Positions 43,399 to 51,512 of a stretch of DNA of 64,000 nt are shown here, one piece after another. Numbering within the stretch: the stretch's first letter is position 1; the number at the start of each line of letters is the position of its first letter. Under the pieces are notes generated by a model. It was not told the DNA's origin and did not search any database. It worked only from the letters and a program-made list of their open reading frames with translations. This stretch comes from Nitrososphaerota archaeon (lineage in GTDB: Archaea > Thermoproteota > Nitrososphaeria > Nitrososphaerales > UBA183). The translations under genes and the position numbers were made by a program. Location: contig JAPCJR010000008.1 in assembly GCA_027886865.1 (NCBI GenBank), forward strand, positions 29,638-93,637. The letters are read 5' to 3'.

Positions 43399-43513
43399 TT
43401 GCAGGAAGCGGTCGTATTGGGTTCTATTTAGCCGGTTGCAATCCCTAGGACATCCGCAGATTGCTTACCACTTCAAGGCTTTTTGCCAAAGTTGTTCTGC
43501 GTAACCGATTCTG

Positions 43514-44392
43514 TCATGCTTCACTAGGTGTCAGGAAGATTCCCCTGTGATTCCCTGCAATCAGGGCGGACTTCGCAATCGGTCTGATGAGGGACGGCGA
43601 CTCCACTATTTCGTACACGTTGTACCAGGAGAAGAGGTCGTCCAAGAGACCAGCGTCATCGCTCCAACTCGAGGGGACGAAGCGGGTAACAATCATCGGT
43701 CGTGAATCGCGCAGGACTCTCTTGGAACCGCGGAAAACAATCGGTTCGTCTCCATGCACATGAACCTTGAGGAGATTCAGTCGACCCGTTCCGTTTGCCT
43801 GCCAGAAGTCGTCCAGCGATGTAGATGTCACGTCAATAGACCCCCTCCCTCTGTCATGGGTTAGGGTGTGTGCGTTGGGCTCAGACGGAGGCGCCAGGTA
43901 GAGCCTCCCGGTCCCTGGCTTGTCAGAGAGGACCATCTGAACTGGCTCGACATTGTGAAAGTTGCTGGCCTGTATCGATTTCATCATCAGCAAAAAATTG
44001 CCTTGCTCGGGCTCGAATGACCATACCCGCCCAGTTTTCCCCACGGCCTTAGCAGCCAGCAGAGTATAATATCCAAGGTTGGCTCCTACATCGACCACCT
44101 TCATACTTGGCTTCAGCATTCCTAAGAGAAGGCACGTTACCGGAAGATAGAACCACCCAGTGGTGGCGATTGACGCGGAGATTTGCGACATGTCCTCTGG
44201 ATTGAGAAAAATCTTGAAACCAAGAGTCTGCTTCGGCTCGTGGAGGTAGTCCTGCCGTGTCCGCAACCATTCCTTCATCCGCTTGTTGTAGAGGACTGCT
44301 CCTGGGTCTTTACCCGTCAAGAGCGACGGAAGGGCGCTGGGATTGCGGATTGCTAACGCTGCCGCGTGCCTCGCATAGTCCCAGCTGAACAT
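43514..44392 (-). CDS. FkbM-family methyltransferase
   Basis: 292 residues. SAM-binding motif VVDVGANLGYYTLLAA (about 98-113), then WSFEPEQGN and later LLKVHVHGDE, where the FkbM family usually has a K-x-D-x-(E/D)G pattern. FkbM enzymes methylate sugars, lipids or other small molecules, often in surface-glycan loci. It stands alone among informational genes and looks somewhat less GC-rich than they do, so horizontal acquisition is likely. Substrate cannot be inferred. Confidence 0.75.
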   Translation of the reverse strand: MFSWDYARHAAALAIRNPSALPSLLTGKDPGAVLYNKRMKEWLRTRQDYLHEPKQTLGFKIFLNPEDMSQISASIATTGWFYLPVTCLLLGMLKPSMKVVDVGANLGYYTLLAAKAVGKTGRVWSFEPEQGNFLLMMKSIQASNFHNVEPVQMVLSDKPGTGRLYLAPPSEPNAHTLTHDRGRGSIDVTSTSLDDFWQANGTGRLNLLKVHVHGDEPIVFRGSKRVLRDSRPMIVTRFVPSSWSDDAGLLDDLFSWYNVYEIVESPSLIRPIAKSALIAGNHRGIFLTPSEA

Positions 44393-44540
44393 GGACGACG
44401 GAGAGAGTCACCAGATGCTATTAGGATTAGCGAACGCTCTCCTGAAGCCAGAGGACACGAATACCTTCCTCTTTCGAACCTGTTCCCACCATAGCCTTCG
44501 ACATCGAACGACCGGTTAGGATTAACTGTGAGCCCGCCGC

Positions 44541-45242
44541 ATGGTCTGCCGCCTGTTGAAATCCGGGGTCCTATTCTCGGGCGGGAAGGACAGCACCTAC
44601 GCGGCATACCTCGCGAAGCAGAAGGGCGACGAGCTCCTGTGCCTGATCACGCTCTCCCCAGAGAGGTCGGACTCGTACATGTTCCACTACCCAAACATCA
44701 GGTGGACCGCGCTGCAGGCCCAGGCAATGCGGCTCCCTCAGGTCAAGCTGGAGACCAAAGGTGTGAAGGAGGAAGAGCTCGTCGACTTGAGCAACGCCAT
44801 AAAGGCCGCGAAGCGGGACTACTCGATAGAGGGCGTCTACACGGGCGCGCTCGCGAGCGTGTACCAAAAGTCAAGGGTGGAGAGGATATGCGACGAGCTG
44901 GGCGTCAAGGCGGTGTCTCCCCTCTGGCACGTCGACCAGGTCGCACACTTGACCAACGTCGTCGCCAACGGCTTCGAGGTGATAATGACCGGCGTCGCCG
45001 CCCTAGGTCTCGACGAGAGCTGGCTGGGCAGGCCCCTGGACATGGAGGCGGTCCGCGACCTCGCCGCGCTTCAGAAGAGGTACGGCGTCAACCCGGGGCT
45101 GGAGGGTGGAGAGGGCGAGACGTTCGTCCTGGACTGCCCGCTCTTTGACCGGCGGGTCGAAGTTGTCTCCTCACGGAAGCACTGGAAGGGGGACGCGGGG
45201 TACCTCGAGATCCTCGACGCGCGCCTCGTCGCGAAGGCCTAG
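44541..45242 (+). CDS. dph6: Dph6-like ATP-dependent diphthine-ammonia ligase
   Basis: 233 residues of the adenine-nucleotide alpha-hydrolase fold. The PP-loop VLFSGGKDSTYAA is near the N terminus, with GEGETFVLDCPLF towards the end, both typical of Dph6/COG2102. It amidates diphthine on elongation factor 2, completing the modification begun by Dph2 (35-36 kb). ATG 44541 is annotated; TTG 44556, which fits a TATA-like element near 44522 and the usual N terminus, is an alternative. The 149 bp upstream to the FkbM gene hold only this promoter. Confidence 0.88.
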   Translation: MVCRLLKSGVLFSGGKDSTYAAYLAKQKGDELLCLITLSPERSDSYMFHYPNIRWTALQAQAMRLPQVKLETKGVKEEELVDLSNAIKAAKRDYSIEGVYTGALASVYQKSRVERICDELGVKAVSPLWHVDQVAHLTNVVANGFEVIMTGVAALGLDESWLGRPLDMEAVRDLAALQKRYGVNPGLEGGEGETFVLDCPLFDRRVEVVSSRKHWKGDAGYLEILDARLVAKA

Positions 45243-45399
45243 AGAGCGCTCGTTTCGGGACTAGCCCTATCGGTATTGGATCTCGTCAATGGCCTTCCTC
45301 AGACGGCTCTTCCGTTGACCTCATCTAAGGCTAGCCTTCGCTCGAGGATATGCGTGATTAATAACGATATGACCGCCAAGCGGCGAACGCCAGCTTCGG

Positions 45400-45801
45400 C
45401 TAGCCCGTGCCCTTGATCCGCATTACCTTGCTCCTCCCCATGACCACCCACACCTCGACCTCCACGCCCGGCTGCATCTTGCCTTGGAACTCGGGCTCCG
45501 TGGGCGTCGTGCTCTCGGTGACCTCGAAGGACTGCAAGTCCATCAGCTGCACGCTAGTCGGGGTGGCGGAGATCACCTGCGCGGCCCTCTTGTCTATCAT
45601 GGGCACCTCGATGTGGGTGTCGACCGTCCCGATGACGGTCTTCTTCGAGCCGGTGAATATGGCGATTCCCGTGAGCCTCACCTTCGCGCTTCCGTGCTTC
45701 CCCGGCTTGCTCTTCTCAACCTCGACGACCTTGCAGGGCTCTCCGTCGATGACGATGTAGCTGCCCTCCTTCAAACTCCCAAGGTCGGCTGGTCTGCTCA
45801 A
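45400..45801 (-). CDS. Translation factor aIF5A
   Basis: 133-residue elongation factor that helps ribosomes through difficult sequences. The hypusination loop KPGKHGSAK has the modified lysine at residue 35. An SH3-like N domain and OB-fold C domain of normal length. TTG 45801 start, with a TATA-like CTTAATTAC (minus strand) 26 bases before the expected transcription start. Neighbour Nob1 diverges. Confidence 0.95.
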   Translation of the reverse strand: MSRPADLGSLKEGSYIVIDGEPCKVVEVEKSKPGKHGSAKVRLTGIAIFTGSKKTVIGTVDTHIEVPMIDKRAAQVISATPTSVQLMDLQSFEVTESTTPTEPEFQGKMQPGVEVEVWVVMGRSKVMRIKGTG

Positions 45802-45966
45802 GCGCTCTGCCCACGACTTTTCGTGACACGGTAATTAAGCATTGAACTCGCCTGGAGGGGGGATAAGAGCGCCAAGACCCTCCTTTTGGCCGCGGGACAC
45901 GCCCGTCAAACAATGGACGCCCGAATCACACATTATTTATTAGACTAGTCCGGGGGTGGAAAGCGT

Positions 45967-46044
45967 TTGCAGAGGTCTAGGAAGCTCGAATTGAGAACGG
46001 CCGCGCCTACTCGGCTCGACCGGACGGCGCAGGTGCGACTTTAG
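45967..46044 (+). CDS. Possible short leader ORF before nob1 (25 codons)
   Basis: TTG 45967 begins a 25-codon basic frame ending in TAG at 46042-46044, seven bases before and in the same frame as the nob1 GTG. The best promoter here, CATTATTTATTAG (about 45931-45943), predicts transcription from about 45962, five bases before the TTG and some 89 bases before nob1. So the mRNA would open with this frame. It could be a leader peptide or just untranslated sequence. Confidence 0.25.
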   Translation: MQRSRKLELRTAAPTRLDRTAQVRL

Positions 46045-46050
46045 CCTGCC

Positions 46051-46578
46051 GTGACTAATGACAGTGAAAGCCAGTTTTTGAGCGAAAAGATTCACGTGCT
46101 GGACTCGACTGCCTTTTACGCCGGCATCCCCTTTCAGGGCGAAGGCAAGTATTACACGACTTACCAGGTCCTCGACGAGGTCAGGGGCAGGGGCATCGGC
46201 GCCCAGCTGATTCACTCTAGGGTCCAGGTCACGGAGCCCTCGAAGGAGTCGGTGCAGAAGGTCAAGGAGGCCTCGAACAGGACCGGGGACCAAAAGTCCC
46301 TTTCCGAAGCCGACACGTCGATACTCGCCGTCACGCTGGACCTCGTAAAGTCGAGGCGCAACGAAGAGGTGGTCCTCGTCACCGACGACTTCGCGGTCCG
46401 GAACGTCGCGGAGGTCATCGGGATCAACCTCTCGGAGACCTCGATTCGCGGAGAGTGGAAGAAGATAACTTGGATAACATATTGCAAGGGATGCGGCAAG
46501 GAATACCTCGACCCCAAGAGGTCTGTGTGCGAGGTCTGCGGGACCAAGCTATCGAGGAAGCCCAGGCCTTCAAGCTGA
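46051..46578 (+). CDS. nob1: Nob1, 20S pre-rRNA endonuclease
   Basis: 175 residues. PIN-domain nuclease that trims the 3' end of 16S rRNA. PIN acidic residues are visible in HVLDSTAFY, LSEADTSILA and VTDDFAVRNVA. A C-terminal zinc ribbon (CKGCGKEY...CEVCGTKL) completes the archaeal Nob1 form. GTG start at 46051; the clear upstream promoter lies about 110 bases away with a possible leader ORF between. Divergent from aIF5A, followed by tRNA-Ala. Confidence 0.93.
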   Translation: MTNDSESQFLSEKIHVLDSTAFYAGIPFQGEGKYYTTYQVLDEVRGRGIGAQLIHSRVQVTEPSKESVQKVKEASNRTGDQKSLSEADTSILAVTLDLVKSRRNEEVVLVTDDFAVRNVAEVIGINLSETSIRGEWKKITWITYCKGCGKEYLDPKRSVCEVCGTKLSRKPRPSS

Positions 46579-46625
46579 CGAGCTTTCTCTTTTAATAACG
46601 GGAGATTTTCTGGCCCGAATCTGTT

Positions 46626-46700
46626 GGGCTGGTAGTTCAGCGGTAGAATGCCTGCCTCGCACGCAGGAGGTCAGGGGTTCAAATCCCCTCCAGTCCACCA
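46626..46700 (+). tRNA. tRNA-Ala (anticodon CGC)
   Basis: Complete cloverleaf without intron. The acceptor stem GGGCTGG pairs with CCAGTCC, including a G3-U70 pair, the alanine identity element. Anticodon stem CCTGC/GCAGG encloses loop CTCGCAC, giving CGC (reads GCG codons). T arm GGGG-TTCAAAT-CCCC. CCA is encoded (46698-46700). A TATA-like CTTTTAATAA at about 46589-46598 precedes it by the usual distance. Confidence 0.95.
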
Positions 46701-46721
46701 AACCTCAACTATTCTGGAAGG

Positions 46722-47498
46722 TCAGCGCAGCTTGCAAATCTCGGGCATCTGCCTCTTGTGCTCGGAGGCCTGGTACTTCGCGAGTATTAGCTCGACTTTG
46801 GCCCGGTCGAGTTTCATCCTGGCCGCTACCTCAGGGACCTCGAGCCCTTCCTCTAGCCTCAGCTTGAAGAGCCGGTCGACGGCCTCGTAGCTCATCCCTA
46901 TCTCCGACTCGGCCATGTGACCGGGCCACAGCCTCGGACTGCTGCGCTTTGCCACGATGCGCCTGTTGATCCCGAGCGCCTCCCCGAGCCTCCTGACGTC
47001 CGTCTTGTAGAGGTCGGCGATGGGGAGGACGTCGACGCCCCCGTCCCCATACTTAGTAAAATATCCCAGTCGAAGCTCTGAGAGGTCCCCGGTACCGATG
47101 ACCAACCTGTTCATCAGGTTGGCATGATAGTAGAGCAAAGACATCCTGATCCGCGCCCTCAGGTTCCCTTCAGCAAGCCGATTCGGCTCTAGTGACTTTA
47201 GGTACGCCCTGTGAATCGGTAGAACATCAATCTCCTTGGTCTCTATGCAAAGCTCGCTTGCTACGAGCTTGGAGTCTTTGACGTCCTCATCGGGGGTGGC
47301 CCTGAGGTCGGGCATTATCAGACCTAAGACTCGCCGGCTGCCGAGCGCCTCAACGCAGAGGTACGCGGTGACCGCAGAGTCTATCCCGCCGCTGATGCCG
47401 AGGACTGCACCTTCAGCCTGGCTCTCCTCGACCTTGCGCTTGATGAAGGCAACGATTCTTCGCCTCGCCGAGGAAAGGTCGAGTTCGGTGGCTAGCAA
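46722..47498 (-). CDS. nadE: NAD synthetase (ammonia-dependent)
   Basis: 258 residues. Amidates nicotinic acid adenine dinucleotide to NAD. ATP-pyrophosphatase P-loop VLGISGGIDSAVTAYL, then GTGDLSELRLGYFTKYGDGG and SPRLWPGHMAE, all NadE signatures. No glutaminase domain, so it uses ammonia. TTG 47498 was chosen because a TATA-like AACTATTTCAAC lies about 30 bases upstream; the open frame to 47552 adds a non-conserved stretch. Complements the nicotinate phosphoribosyltransferase at 51.5 kb. Confidence 0.93.
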   Translation of the reverse strand: MLATELDLSSARRRIVAFIKRKVEESQAEGAVLGISGGIDSAVTAYLCVEALGSRRVLGLIMPDLRATPDEDVKDSKLVASELCIETKEIDVLPIHRAYLKSLEPNRLAEGNLRARIRMSLLYYHANLMNRLVIGTGDLSELRLGYFTKYGDGGVDVLPIADLYKTDVRRLGEALGINRRIVAKRSSPRLWPGHMAESEIGMSYEAVDRLFKLRLEEGLEVPEVAARMKLDRAKVELILAKYQASEHKRQMPEICKLR

Positions 47499-47630
47499 GA
47501 ATCCACTCGTGGCCCGGCGAAGTTGAAATAGTTTTTCCCCGCGGAGGCGCAATCAGCTCCACAAACGGCTCGACCGCGTCAGGACCCCTGGTAGAGGGCT
47601 AAGTTTCAAAGGGCGCGCCCTACTCGCCTC

Positions 47631-48701
47631 TCAGCCTTGGACTGTGAAGTGGGACAGCACGATGTTGCCCCACTGGTCCGCCGCTGCAACCGTGTAGGTC
47701 CCGGCGGGGAAGAGGGCGTAGTCACCCTCGGGGTGAGCCGGGTTGGATACCCAGAAGCCCAAGAGGCCCGCCGAAACGCTCGCGTTCGCCGGAAAGGGAT
47801 TCGAATAGAAAGGACCCGGAGCCGAGTAGAGCGTCGCCTCCACGCTCAGGGGATTGAAGATGCAGTACGAATAGTCGTATGCGAGGGTGGCTATGCCTCC
47901 GGTCTGTCTTAGCGGCATGCCCTGGGTAAGGTTCCCCAAGCCGTAGTTACCCTGGTAGATCACGTACTCTACGAGGGCACCACAACAGCCACCGCCGCGG
48001 CCAGTCTCCTGTGAGATGATAGGCCACCCGTTTCCTATGGTGAGGTTGTTCGCACTGCCCAGAGTGTTGACGTCGTAGGCCGTGATGTTGATCGTCGGGT
48101 AGGGGTTGGCGTCGGCTGAGAGGTTTAGGGTAAGGTTCAGGCCGGTCTGCGGGTTGAGTCTCGACACCGAAGCAGCAGAAACCTGAATGCCCGCAACCGA
48201 AGACGACTGCACTCCGGATGTGGACGCTGGAGGAGGCGCAGGTTCGCCCAGGATGAACGCGGTTGAGTTGAGGGGAACGCAGTAAGCTCCCTGTTCGGTC
48301 GCGAACCCAGCTTGATAGGCGCAATTGGCCCACGGCTGACTTTGGTTGCTGTAAGAGGTGACGCTGATGCTGTAGCTCGCATACGCGGAGACATCGCTCA
48401 TCACTACCTCACTGCACGGTTGGGGAGGCCCTGCAAGAAGGGAGAGAGGGCAATTGAAAACATAAGCTGGTTCTCCCCAGCACGGCGCTAGGGTTCCATT
48501 CGCAGTGCAAATCCCAGACCCTGTAATGAATTGGAATCCGTACGCTGTCAAGCTTGAGCTTGTCATGGTCTGAGTTAGAGTACTCGTCAGCGTGCTCGTC
48601 GATGTCAGTGTCGTTCTGGTGCCCGACTCGTAGACAGCGGTCGATGCAAGGAGTATCGTCAGCGCCACGAAGAGCCCCAGCAGCGCGGACCTGGCGTTCA
48701 A
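47631..48701 (-). CDS. Secreted or membrane-anchored protein, unknown function
   Basis: 356 residues. An N-terminal hydrophobic signal or anchor (about 5-25), a Thr/Ser-rich stalk with repeated TST and TLT units, then an exported domain with many N-x-S/T sequons and several Cys (CTANGTLAPCWG, GGGCCGALV). The C-terminal 80 residues (GDYALFPAGTYTVAAADQWGN) look like a small beta domain. TTG 48701 start. No family recognised. Faces the PQQ-like gene across a 174-bp gap that holds a hairpin element and a repeated leader cassette. Probably glycosylated by AglB. Confidence 0.6.
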   Translation of the reverse strand: MNARSALLGLFVALTILLASTAVYESGTRTTLTSTSTLTSTLTQTMTSSSLTAYGFQFITGSGICTANGTLAPCWGEPAYVFNCPLSLLAGPPQPCSEVVMSDVSAYASYSISVTSYSNQSQPWANCAYQAGFATEQGAYCVPLNSTAFILGEPAPPPASTSGVQSSSVAGIQVSAASVSRLNPQTGLNLTLNLSADANPYPTINITAYDVNTLGSANNLTIGNGWPIISQETGRGGGCCGALVEYVIYQGNYGLGNLTQGMPLRQTGGIATLAYDYSYCIFNPLSVEATLYSAPGPFYSNPFPANASVSAGLLGFWVSNPAHPEGDYALFPAGTYTVAAADQWGNIVLSHFTVQG

Positions 48702-48760
48702 CCTTGGCCGGTTTTGGCTCGGCGGGAGCCTCTTGAAGCTTTGGATACTTTGTTCCGGCC

Positions 48761-48776
48761 GCCTCGGCGGAGGCGC
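48761..48776 (+). repeat. Hairpin element H, copy 1
   Basis: CGCCTC-GGCG-GAGGCG, a 6-bp stem, followed by a roughly 25-bp similar tail (ATGA...CCCT...CAAG). Copy 2 with the same stem and a similar tail lies at 60339-60354. Both copies sit at the border of a secreted-protein gene that carries the repeated leader cassette. Confidence 0.6.
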
Positions 48777-48824
48777 GATGAACCCCTATGCACGTCAAGC
48801 GACGCGTCCCTCGACGCATCGAGG

Positions 48825-48962
48825 TTTGTTCCATCGGGTTCAATAGCCACCGGCCTCCACCGATCCTGACGGACGATGGGGAGAACCGGAGCAGGTCTGG
48901 TCCTCGCAGTCCTGGTGGTGGCTGCCCTGGGCGCGGGCTATCTGGCCGTGAGCTCCGGGCGG
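48825..48962 (+). repeat. Leader cassette, copy A (promoter plus signal peptide)
   Basis: 138 bp that match 58941-59078 without gaps and with 11 differences. They include a TATA-like TTCAATAG, the start codon and about 29 codons of signal sequence. The proteins downstream are unrelated. Confidence 0.85.
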
Positions 48963-50084
48963 TATACCACCATAGTGACTTCGCAGTCGTACACGAGCAG
49001 TTCAACGGCCGCGGGGAGCACCCCGCTGTGGATCTACCGCGCCAATGGGGCAATCACCTCTGTCTCGGTCAGCGAGAACGGGAACTATACAGTCGTGGCA
49101 GAGCAGGTATTTTTCAACAATAGCGGCGGGGCGATACTCCTCTTCAACAGGGCTGGTGACCTCTTGTGGGAGCGCCAGACTGACTGGGTGGTGAGCGACG
49201 CGGCGATCTCCGATAACGGTTCCCACATCTTGGCATTAGGCCACAAATTCCTGTATGGACCTGGGCAACCGACCTCCCAAGCAAATGAGGTCTTCGCGCT
49301 CGACTCCAACGGCAGCGTGTTGTGGAATACCACCTCAAGCTCCCCCTACTACGGCGGCGCCATGTCCACAGACGGATCCAGGGTGGCGGTCTTCACCGAT
49401 GACTATGTCGCTTTGCTGACCTGGAGTGGGCAGGTCTTGTGGAACGACTCCGCTGCAGGAGCGGACTTTTGTCCGGGGGTAGGTCCATGCCCCGTCTTCG
49501 TGTCGCAGGATGGAAGCGTCGTGGCGGCGGGCCACCAAGGAATCACCCTGTTCAATCCTGACGGGAGCGTCGCTTGGACCTTCACGAGGACGGACGGGGA
49601 GACGAACAACGTCTGGGCGAACTCGGTTACGCTCACATCCAGCGGATACCTGATAGCGGCTGCTCAAGACAGCAATTTCAACGACACGGCCCTCCTGCTG
49701 ACGGGCCAGGGAGTGCCGCTCTGGGAGCATCATCTCGACAGCCAGGTGTTCTCCGCGGCCCTGCTTCAGGATGGCTCGACCATCGGCTACGTGACCGACT
49801 CGAGCGCCCTCTTCTACGACCGAAACGGGACGCTTCTCGCCAACTATACGACAGACGGGGAGTTGACCCTGCTTCCCACCTCGAACGGGACGTTCCTCCT
49901 GGGAGGGGGCGGCAACGACCTGGCGCTCTTCGACTCCGCCGGCCAAGAGAGGTGGAGCTCGCCTCTCCAGACCGTCCTGACGGCGGCCGTCTCCGGCGAC
50001 GACGCCTTTGTGGCGGCCACCACGGGCGCACGCGGCGAGGGGGCACTGGGTCCCAGCACGCTGTATTTCTTCAGCACGAGCTGA
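48876..50084 (+). CDS. Secreted PQQ-type beta-propeller protein
   Basis: 402 residues. Signal anchor (TGAGLVLAVLVVAALGAGYL at about 4-23) followed by a Ser/Thr linker and a seven- or eight-bladed propeller suggested by repeats such as LLFNRAGDLLWERQ, FALDSNGSVLWN, LLTWSGQVLWND, LFNPDGSVAWTF and LFDSAGQERWSS, the PQQ/quinoprotein-like blade pattern. No cofactor motif is evident, so a binding or scaffold role outside the cell is likely. Its first 29 codons and promoter are nearly the same as those of the gene at 58992. Many sequons. Confidence 0.75.
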   Translation: MGRTGAGLVLAVLVVAALGAGYLAVSSGRYTTIVTSQSYTSSSTAAGSTPLWIYRANGAITSVSVSENGNYTVVAEQVFFNNSGGAILLFNRAGDLLWERQTDWVVSDAAISDNGSHILALGHKFLYGPGQPTSQANEVFALDSNGSVLWNTTSSSPYYGGAMSTDGSRVAVFTDDYVALLTWSGQVLWNDSAAGADFCPGVGPCPVFVSQDGSVVAAGHQGITLFNPDGSVAWTFTRTDGETNNVWANSVTLTSSGYLIAAAQDSNFNDTALLLTGQGVPLWEHHLDSQVFSAALLQDGSTIGYVTDSSALFYDRNGTLLANYTTDGELTLLPTSNGTFLLGGGGNDLALFDSAGQERWSSPLQTVLTAAVSGDDAFVAATTGARGEGALGPSTLYFFSTS

Positions 50085-50227
50085 AACGGAAGCCTCTTGC
50101 CACGGGTTCAGGCGTAATCTATCGGCAGATTCAGGCTTGAAATATTTTGGCTGCAGAGAGCTGACTTGGCTGCGGACTGGATTCACATGTAGATGGGCCG
50201 TTAAATAGCAACTCCACATGCTCTTTC

Positions 50228-51478
50228 ATGGCGCTGGCGCGGAAGTCAATCAAACAGCGCTTTGAGCCAAGTCCTCGGGCCCTCGCCGTGATGGAGTCTT
50301 TCCGAAAGATGACGAATGATTGCATACGGATTGGTCTGGAGTTCGAAGTGAAAGAGAACGGGAAGACTCCATCGATGAAGAAGCTCTGTCTCCTGTCTTA
50401 TGGAGAGCTTCGGAAGCGCTACGGTGGTTATTCACAATACGCGCTTAATGCTGTATCAAAGGCAGCCGGTATTCTTGCAGCAAGGAGAAAGTCGATTAGG
50501 AGAGGGTTCCCAACAAAGACGCCATACCTCTCGAAGCCCGTGCTCGTCTCATGCTACGGGTTCAGAGTCGAGAGAGGCAACCTAATCATCCATTTGGACG
50601 CAGAGACGTTCGAATCAATTCAATTAAGCCCACACTGCATATCCCTCCTTTCAGATCTGTCATTGGAAGTCCGCTCTTTCATCCTGAGCGCGCAGTCCAT
50701 GTCTCTCTGCGTATCAAAGGAAATCAAAGAGATGGGCGAAGGAGAGTTAGCCGGAGCCGTGGGAGTCGATAGGAACCTCGAGAATCTCACCGTGGGAAAC
50801 GCGCAGGCGGTCACATATTATGTCATGAAGGAGTTGGTCGACATCGGGGAGAGGACGAGGGATATCATCCACTCATTCAAACGCAATGACGCTAAGGTGA
50901 GAAAGGAAATCTCTTCGAAGTATGGAAAGAGAAGAAGCACGAGGACTAAACAGTATCTCAACCTGATTTCCAAGAAGGTCGTCCAAGATGCGAAGGCCAA
51001 CAAGCAAGCCATTGTGTTCGAAGACATCACCAGAATCAATCGACTGTATCGAAGAGGCAACGGCCAAAGCCGAAGCTACAGATTCATGATGAACTCTTGG
51101 CCGTTTTACGAAATAAAGAGACAAATCGAGTACAAGGCTGCGTGGGAGGGTGTGCAGGTTATCACCCTCACCAAGGGGGAGACGAGAGGGACCACCATGG
51201 ATTGTCCACGATGCGGGGAGAGACTCCAAGTGCCAGTCCGAGGCGATGAGGAACACTATCGCCAACTGTGGTGCGAGGTCTGCAGGAAGTGGACGGCAAG
51301 AGATGTGGTGGCCGTCCTGAACATCTCTCGCAGGGGGCGGTTGAGGTTCGACCGTTCAGAGAGGAAGGAAGGCGGGGCAGAAGAAGCAGTGAAGGGGAAC
51401 GCGGGACACGACGGGGAACCGCTAATCCTAAGAGTCGATGCCTCGAAACTGCGCCAATCCAAACAGCAGACGCAGTAG
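50228..51478 (+). CDS. tnpB: TnpB-family nuclease of a lone element (element 3)
   Basis: 416 residues, close relative of element 2. RuvC-like residues: VGVDRNLENLTVG (Asp), IVFEDITRI (Glu), TARDVVAVLN (Asp); zinc finger CPRCGER...CEVCRK. A CCGTTAAATAG box 25 bases before the ATG matches the promoter of element 2. Nucleotide identity with element 2 is highest in the 3' third, including an exact 39-base run (51197-51235 against 34274-34312), as expected if an omega-RNA is encoded there. No tnpA. It ends just before the promoter of the nicotinate phosphoribosyltransferase. Confidence 0.82.
   Translation: MALARKSIKQRFEPSPRALAVMESFRKMTNDCIRIGLEFEVKENGKTPSMKKLCLLSYGELRKRYGGYSQYALNAVSKAAGILAARRKSIRRGFPTKTPYLSKPVLVSCYGFRVERGNLIIHLDAETFESIQLSPHCISLLSDLSLEVRSFILSAQSMSLCVSKEIKEMGEGELAGAVGVDRNLENLTVGNAQAVTYYVMKELVDIGERTRDIIHSFKRNDAKVRKEISSKYGKRRSTRTKQYLNLISKKVVQDAKANKQAIVFEDITRINRLYRRGNGQSRSYRFMMNSWPFYEIKRQIEYKAAWEGVQVITLTKGETRGTTMDCPRCGERLQVPVRGDEEHYRQLWCEVCRKWTARDVVAVLNISRRGRLRFDRSERKEGGAEEAVKGNAGHDGEPLILRVDASKLRQSKQQTQ
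51449..51475 (+). mobile_element. Terminal hairpin of TnpB element 3
   Basis: CTGCG (51449-51453) and CGCAG (51471-51475) form a 5-bp stem at the same position as the TCGCGTC/GACGCGA stem of element 2, after the shared GTCGATGCCTCGAAA. The stem differs in sequence but keeps pairing. Confidence 0.4.
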
Positions 51479-51512
51479 AACCGTTTTTCTATGGGGCGGT
51501 AGCACGCACGTC

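Noticed and set aside
45812..45825. CACGA-CTTT-TCGTG hairpin near the aIF5A promoter as an operator
   Set aside because: A 5-bp stem in one copy is weak and easily explained by chance.
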